Of a stretch of DNA of 64,000 nt, positions 58,741 to 64,000 are shown piece by piece. Source of the stretch: Gnetum montanum. Lineage: Eukaryota > Streptophyta > Gnetopsida > Gnetales > Gnetaceae. The DNA lies in NCBI GenBank assembly GCA_015680685.1, contig MNCI01023564.1, positions 50,108-114,107 on the forward strand, given 5' to 3'. Below the pieces are notes generated by a model. The model saw only the letters and a list, made by a program, of their open reading frames with translations. It was not told where the DNA came from and did no database searches. The translations under genes and the position numbers were made by a program. Within the stretch, counting starts at the first letter, position 1. Each line of letters starts with the position of its first letter.

Positions 58741-59700
58741 CCCATGAAGTAATTGATTCGATAAAGGCTAGCCACCTTGCCAGGAAAAGATTTGATCCTA
58801 AGAGTCCCCTTATTTACCTACAAATCACTCGAAATGAGCCTTACAAGGCTCTTCTAGACTTAGCTTCTGGTGTAAATCTAATTTCTCATGAGATGCACAA
58901 AGCCTAAAACTTGCCTTTACTCAAGAAGAGTAATACGCATCTTAAGTTGGCAGATCAGTCCATCACTATTCCTTTTGGGCTAGTGAAGCACATTATGACC
59001 ATTGTCTATGGATGGTCCTATGTTGTGGACTTCTTAGTGATCTTTGTTGATAACTACAAGGGGGACTTTTCAATCATCATGAAAAGGGCTTGGTTGAGCA
59101 CCATTGATGCATGATTGGGATCCACAAATCTCTCCTTGGATATTTTCAAAGAAAATGCATTCAAGAAGATAGAGAAGAAGATAGTTCCATGCATCGTGTA
59201 TAGTGATATAGAGTGCAACTATGTGTAGAAATTATGATCCATAAAAAGTACATTCATCACACCATGTAGACATTATGCAAATGTGTCTAAAATTCAAAGG
59301 TGCTTGTATGTAGCAACCATGAAATAGGAAGGTACCAAGTGGCTAATAGTTGATCCTAATAGCAGCTCAACACTTTGCATGGAACCAACTGAGAGCTTAA
59401 CAAGTGCCTATGTTGAAGGCATAGATGAACTAGAGCAAGTTCATCACCAACTCTCTAATGAACCTGATGACACTCATTGGGGAGAGTTGGAAATCCCTAG
59501 GAGCTTTAAACAAGAGCCCTTAGAGTTGAAAACTCTACCTGCTAGCATGGAATATGCTTTTGTGAACAATGGAAAGCTTGTAATAATTAATGCTAAACTT
59601 GCTCTTGAATAGAAAGAGAAGCTATTGAATGTGGTCAACAAGTGGCCAATAGCCCTTGCTTGTTCATATCCTAAACTTAATAAAATTGATCCTAGGATAT
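58741..59700 (+). pseudogene. Protease and linker of element C
   Basis: Active site LLDLASGVNLI (about 58852-58885): both Ser and Gly of D-S-G are changed. YGWSYVVDFLVI and SIIMKRAWLSTIDA follow. The linker ELEIPRSFKQEPLELKTLP (about 59480-59540) leads into RT, as in element B. Confidence 0.8.
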
Positions 59701-59759
59701 GTTAGCACTGCATCTATACAAATCCTTTCATGAAGCTAAATAGGTAGTGGTAGTAATGG

Positions 59760-62335
59760 TTGAACCCTAAACTCAAGTAGATCATCAAGGAGGAGATTGA
59801 ATAACTCCTCAAGGTGGGGTTCATCTATCCCATTACAGATAATGAGTCAGTTATCCCATTGGTGATAGTGCCAAAGAAATGTGGAAAATGGAGGATTTGT
59901 ATCAACTTTAGGCTATTGAACATGGTAACTTATAAAGACCATTTCTTGTTACCATTTGTGGGCCAAGTGTTGGACACTATTTGGGCATTGCTTTTATAGC
60001 TTTCTGGGTGGTTATAGTGGCTATAACCAAATTCAGATTACACCTAAGTGCTAAGCCAAAACCATGTTCACAAGTCCTTGGGGGACTTTTGCATATAAAA
60101 AGATGTCATTTTTTTGTGCAATGCTCCTACAACCTTCCAACACCCTATCCTAAGCATCTTTCAACAATAGATTGGTAGCGGGGTAGAAGTCTTCATGGAT
60201 GACTTCTTCACCTATGGGAATACATTTGAGCAAGCCATGGATTGTCTTGAGTAAGCGCTGAAAAGGTGTATGGACATAAACCCTTAGCTCAACAGGAAGA
60301 AAATCCACCTAATGGTCTAGGAAGGCTTTGTTTTGGGGCATAGAATATTTGAAAAAGGGATTGAGGTGGACCCTAAGAAAATAAGGGTCATCCAAGGAAT
60401 TACTTGCCAACTGAAAAATGTCAAAGATGTCCAATCATTCCTTGGTCACATTGGCTACTACTGGCACTTCATAGAGAATTTCTCTAAGATCACCAAACCA
60501 TTGGTAGAGCTTACAAAGAAGGATGCTCTATTCATTTGGACTAAAAAATGTGAGGATGCATTCTAGCAACTCAAGTAGAAGCTTATAGAAACTCCAATTC
60601 TATGATCACCTCATTGGTCAAGACCATTTCACATCATGATAAATGCATCAAATTATGCCTTGGGAGTTGTGTTCACATAATTGGACAATTAGAAACCTCC
60701 TTACTACATCCATTGCACAAACCAAAGCATTGTGGATGCACAGCTGAATTACACCACAACAAAGAAAGAATTAATGGTAGTGGTATTTGCCTTGGAAAAA
60801 TTTAGGCACTATTTGCTTGGTTACAAGGTGTTTGTGCATACATACCATAGTGCAATCAACTTCCTCATGAATAAATCAATAGTGAGCCCTTGTATCATAC
60901 AATAGCTTATGATCTTGCAGGAATTCAATCTTATGATGGTAGATCAAAAGGGAACTGAGAATGTGGTTGTTGATCACTTGTCTTAGTTGAGATGGAATAG
61001 TAAAGTGGAGGAGAGCTCACTTTCTAATCAATTTCCTAATGAAATCCTCTTTGTCAAAGTTATAAATGAACAAGTGCCCAATGAGCCTAATTGGTATGAT
61101 GGTATTCTCACCTATCTTCTCACTCAGGAGATGCCACAAGAGCTGGACCATGGGAAGAAACAATAGTTTCTTCATTAGGCCAAATGCTTCATGGAGATCA
61201 ACGAACACCTTTATAAGGTATGTGTTGGTGTGTTCATGATACTAATCTGCATGTTCTTCAAGATGCTTACAAGGGTCCTTGTGGGGGCCAATATGTTGGG
61301 AGATGCACAATCATTAAGATCCTAATGGTAGGCTATTATTGGCCAACACTCTTTAGGAACACTCACCAATTCATCTACTCTTGTGAATGTTGCTAACGTG
61401 ATGGTGGGATGACAACTTGTATGGAGGGGCCTCAGCAATGGATCCAACAATTGAAATCCTTTGACATATAGGGCATGAACTTCATGGGTCCCATCACACC
61501 CATGTCAAGTGGAAAGGCATACATCATAGTTGTTGTTGACTATTGTACAAAATGGATAGAAGTAGCAACTGTCACCAATTATGCATCTTCTACAACTATT
61601 TAGTTTGTACAATAGCATATTTGCACTTATTTTCGACAATGGTACTCACTTTACAGGCATTACCTTTTAAAAGCTCATGCAATGCTTGGGGGTAGAACAT
61701 AAATTAACAACACCCTATCACCCCCCAAGCCAATGGTTAAGCTAAGGTTACAAATAGGGAAATCACTAAGATCTTAATAAGAACATTTAGCAAATATAAG
61801 AGAGATTGGAGCATGAAACTTAATGATGCCCTTTGGGCTTACTGCTCCACTTAAGAACTTCCTATAGGCTATTCTCCCTATGAGTTGGTGTACAAAAAAC
61901 AACCAAATTTTCCTATTTAATTTGAGCTCTGTACACTTTCAACAACTTGTGATTTTAATCTTGACCTAAGCATGGCACAAAAAGAAAGACTAAGGAACCT
62001 CAACTTGCTAGACAGAACTGATTGGTAGCCCTATCATCTAACAAGTTGCACAAGGCATTCAAGCAAGCAATGTCATGACCTTAAAATAGGGAAAGTAAAA
62101 TTTCAACTGAGAGACAAGGTCCTTTACTAGAACCCCACACATGTGCTACAATGAACTAAGTTTTAGATGTTGTGGGAAGTGCCTTATATCATCTATGAAA
62201 CCTTTCCTTTTGGGATCATGTTGATAAACAAACTTGAAAGCCCAGAGAAGAAATTGCTAGTCAACATATAACAAATCAAACCTTTCTGTAAGCCTAAGAG
62301 AGCTAATGACTACAACACCTTCTTAGATGGACAAG
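59760..62335 (+). pseudogene. pol of element C: RT, RNase H, integrase
   Basis: RT: PLVIVPKKCGKWRICINFRLL (the Asp of CxD is Asn; about 59850-59920) and VFMDDFFTYG at 60187-60216. The connection GHIGYYWHFIENFSKI is at about 60450. RNase H: NASNYALGVVF, KELMVVVFALEKFRHYLLG (about 60765-60815). Integrase: GMNFMGPITPMSSGKAYIIV (about 61465-61530; catalytic Asp is Asn) and FDNGTHFTG at about 61632, with Asp kept. C-terminus ISSFQLNRGRDGHPF near 62345-62390 in a shifted frame. Dozens of stops and several frameshifts. Domain order as in element B. Confidence 0.85.
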
Positions 62336-64000
62336 CACACTCAATATTTCAGATCTCCTCTTTCCAACTTAATCGTGGAAGAGATGGCCATCCATTCTAA
62401 TCATACAAAGTGGCTCCTTAGCTTTTACACTTTTTTTGTTTTACATCTTTTTATTTTACATCATTTTTTGTTTTACAACATTGTTAGTACATTTTTTTCT
62501 TTCTTACATATTTTATAATTTTTTCTATATTTTACTTTATTTGGTTTGAATTTCTTTTATGTTTTTCTTATGTTTATTTTGTCTTATTTTTCTTCTCTTA
62601 CCAATAGGACATAGTGCAGCCATCATTGATTGTGATGACAGTTTGTACTATAATGTTATTTGATTGCTAATGTCTGAATTCTATCTTTGAATTTTGATAA
62701 TGATAACTAAGACATGGTTTCTTCTTCATGAAATAGGTAGTGAGTCCATGTCATCCATCCATCCACAAACTTTTTTGTGTTCCTTGTTTTGGAAATATGA
62801 GGTCCCTTCCATAATAAAACCTCTAACAAACTTATGACCTTGGTAGTTTCCAAACTTGGGAAGGATTAAATGGATTGATAAGGGTGTTACTTCAAGGGGA
62901 TTTGATGCTCTCTGTACTTTTCTACCCTCTTGAGTGCATGAGTGTTTTCATGGATTTCTCATTATTCCACTATTGACCAATAATAGGAAGCTAAAAGTAT
63001 TTGCATGATTTTGTTCCCATCTAAAAAAAATCATAAAAATATGAAACCCAAATTAAAAAACAAAAAAAAAACTCAATGGAAATTCAAAGCACACACCTTA
63101 GACTCAATAACGGGCTACAAACATTGGTTATGGGCCTAGAAAGACATGTTACCCATGCCTAAAGGTCCCATCTAACTAAGGCCCATTCTCACTTCTTACT
63201 TGTCTTTTCTTCTCAATTAGGAATGATGATTGATCTATGGGGGATTTCTTGTATCTTGAGGGGGTGTGCTAGTTGGAGAGTATCAATGTGAAGTCATTGG
63301 AAGTGGTTGGTTTTGATCTGGACTAAGGATGAACTTTATCACATCATTTTAATCATAAGATCTATGATTCAAGACTCCATTCCACCTTCTCTTTCATTTG
63401 CTACTACTTTCCATAACTCACCTCACTTTCAAGGTTTCATGGTGTCATTCAATGTTTTACTTTAATGTGTCAAAATTCTTAGGTAGGTTCTTACGGGATT
63501 TCTTCCTTAACTTTCCACAATCATTAATCGACCAAGGGGTCCACGGACCCCTTGGTTTGAAGACATGCAAGGGCATTAAGGGCATGAGCTTGCTTTGGGG
63601 AGGATCCACTTGCATACCTTTTGGTGGGCTAGTTAAGTTCTTATTCTTAGACATTTTCATGATCAAATCCTTTATGCATCCCATCAATGACATCCAATTG
63701 TATACTCCACAATGTTCTCCAATGAAAAACTATCTTTGTTGTGAATTATCTAACCCTCTTCAAGCATTTCATTGTGTTCACAGCAGTTTTGGCTCTCCAC
63801 AAACTTCAAGCTATGGTAAAACTCTTTGTATAATTTTTAGAGCCTAGAACCTTCCAGAGCCATAACTTTTCAATTGCTTATCTGATTTATCTCATTTTTT
63901 AGTCCTATTGCTACTAGAGGTAAGCTCTACGTCATGGAGGCCACATAGATTTTTGATGAAAACAACAAATAATTTTTTTTTTTTGAAATTCTTCTAACTC
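62336..64000 (+). other. Post-pol region of element C to window end
   Basis: T-rich TTTTGTTTTACA block, a GTGAGTCCATGTCATCCATCC block, the degenerate hairpin (63006-63097) and a GGGCATGAGCTTGCTTTGG block as in D (about 56735-56760). A CGTCATGGAGGCC PPT-like word is near 63930. No 3' LTR is reached. The open frames here have no counterpart in the other elements. Confidence 0.55.
63006..63097 (+). ncRNA. Degenerate 3' hairpin, element C
   Basis: Upper stem TTCCCAT (63014-63020) with ATGGAAA (63076-63082), 6 of 7 pairs; A-rich loop; TTCAAAG then CACACACC on the 3' side. The lower stem is largely lost on the 5' side. Confidence 0.4.

Larger units (their letters stand above)
48315..64000 (+). mobile_element. 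LTR retrotransposon C (Ty3/gypsy), split by nested element D
   Basis: 5' LTR, PBS and gag lie at 48315-51228. Its gag tail/pol resumes at 58346 and runs through protease, RT, RNase H and integrase to about 62330. The 3' region then runs to the window edge, so the 3' LTR is outside. Continuity is shown by aligning the split ends with element A: the TTTCTCCACATGAG side and the side with CCATAGCAACG match adjacent parts of A's gag tail. It is the most heavily decayed of the four. The left target-site copy cannot be checked. Confidence 0.85.

Noticed and set aside
63398-63847. 149-codon open frame near the window end
   Set aside because: Lies in the non-coding post-pol region of C whose aligned counterpart in D is not open.

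Overview
This window looks like TE-dominated nuclear DNA from a land plant with a large, old, repeat-rich genome. Supporting signs are Ty3/gypsy LTR elements primed by a tRNA-Asp-type site, a MULE-type transposase with a SWIM zinc finger, plant-transposon-protein and Ulp1 (C48) domains, tRNA-derived SINE-like sequences, CCCTAAA telomere-type repeats and strong CpG depletion. I cannot name the species; the MULE type and the decay level would suit a gymnosperm, fern or lycophyte, but that is inference. The only trace of a host gene is at 1-9.3 kb.

Layout. 1-9.5 kb: AT-rich intron-like DNA with four minus-strand exon candidates; the two best encode leucine-rich repeats and one of them is frameshifted. 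A CpG-retaining stretch near 8.8-9.5 kb may be the gene's 5' end. 9.8-11.8 kb: satellite array, then an interstitial telomere-type repeat. 12.5-22.8 kb: LTR element A (plus; TSD ATAAC), with gag and protease, no RT or integrase, and a long accessory ORF behind what looks like a second internal promoter. 23.1-27.5 kb: decayed MULE-type transposase between two direct repeats. 27.9-37.9 kb: LTR element B (minus; TSD CTAAG), with gag, protease, RT, RNase H and integrase. 39-40.5 kb: plant-transposon-protein-like ORF. 41.9-43.8 kb: the same satellite in the opposite orientation. 44.7-47.0 kb: minus-strand ORF remnant with transposon-protein-like, coiled-coil and Ulp1 parts. 48.3 kb to window end: LTR element C (plus; 3' LTR outside), split by nested element D (51.2-58.3 kb), which also lacks RT and integrase.

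How the parts relate. A, B, C and D are members of one Athila/Tat-like lineage. B and C carry the polymerase that A and D have lost, so A and D look non-autonomous. All coding regions are broken, mostly by TAG stops and a few frameshifts.

The most interesting signals are non-coding. (1) A hairpin in the 3' region of all four elements, duplicated in A, has paired compensatory changes between copies. (2) A second covarying hairpin lies in U5 of the LTRs. (3) The AATAAA poly(A) signal sits in a conserved LTR stem. (4) Short palindromes (GTATAC in A, GATATC in B and D) cluster just upstream of the LTR TATA box. (5) A splice-acceptor-plus-ATG is conserved before the accessory ORF in A, B and D. 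Together these suggest a conserved cis-acting RNA and promoter architecture that ordinary protein-based TE annotation would miss.
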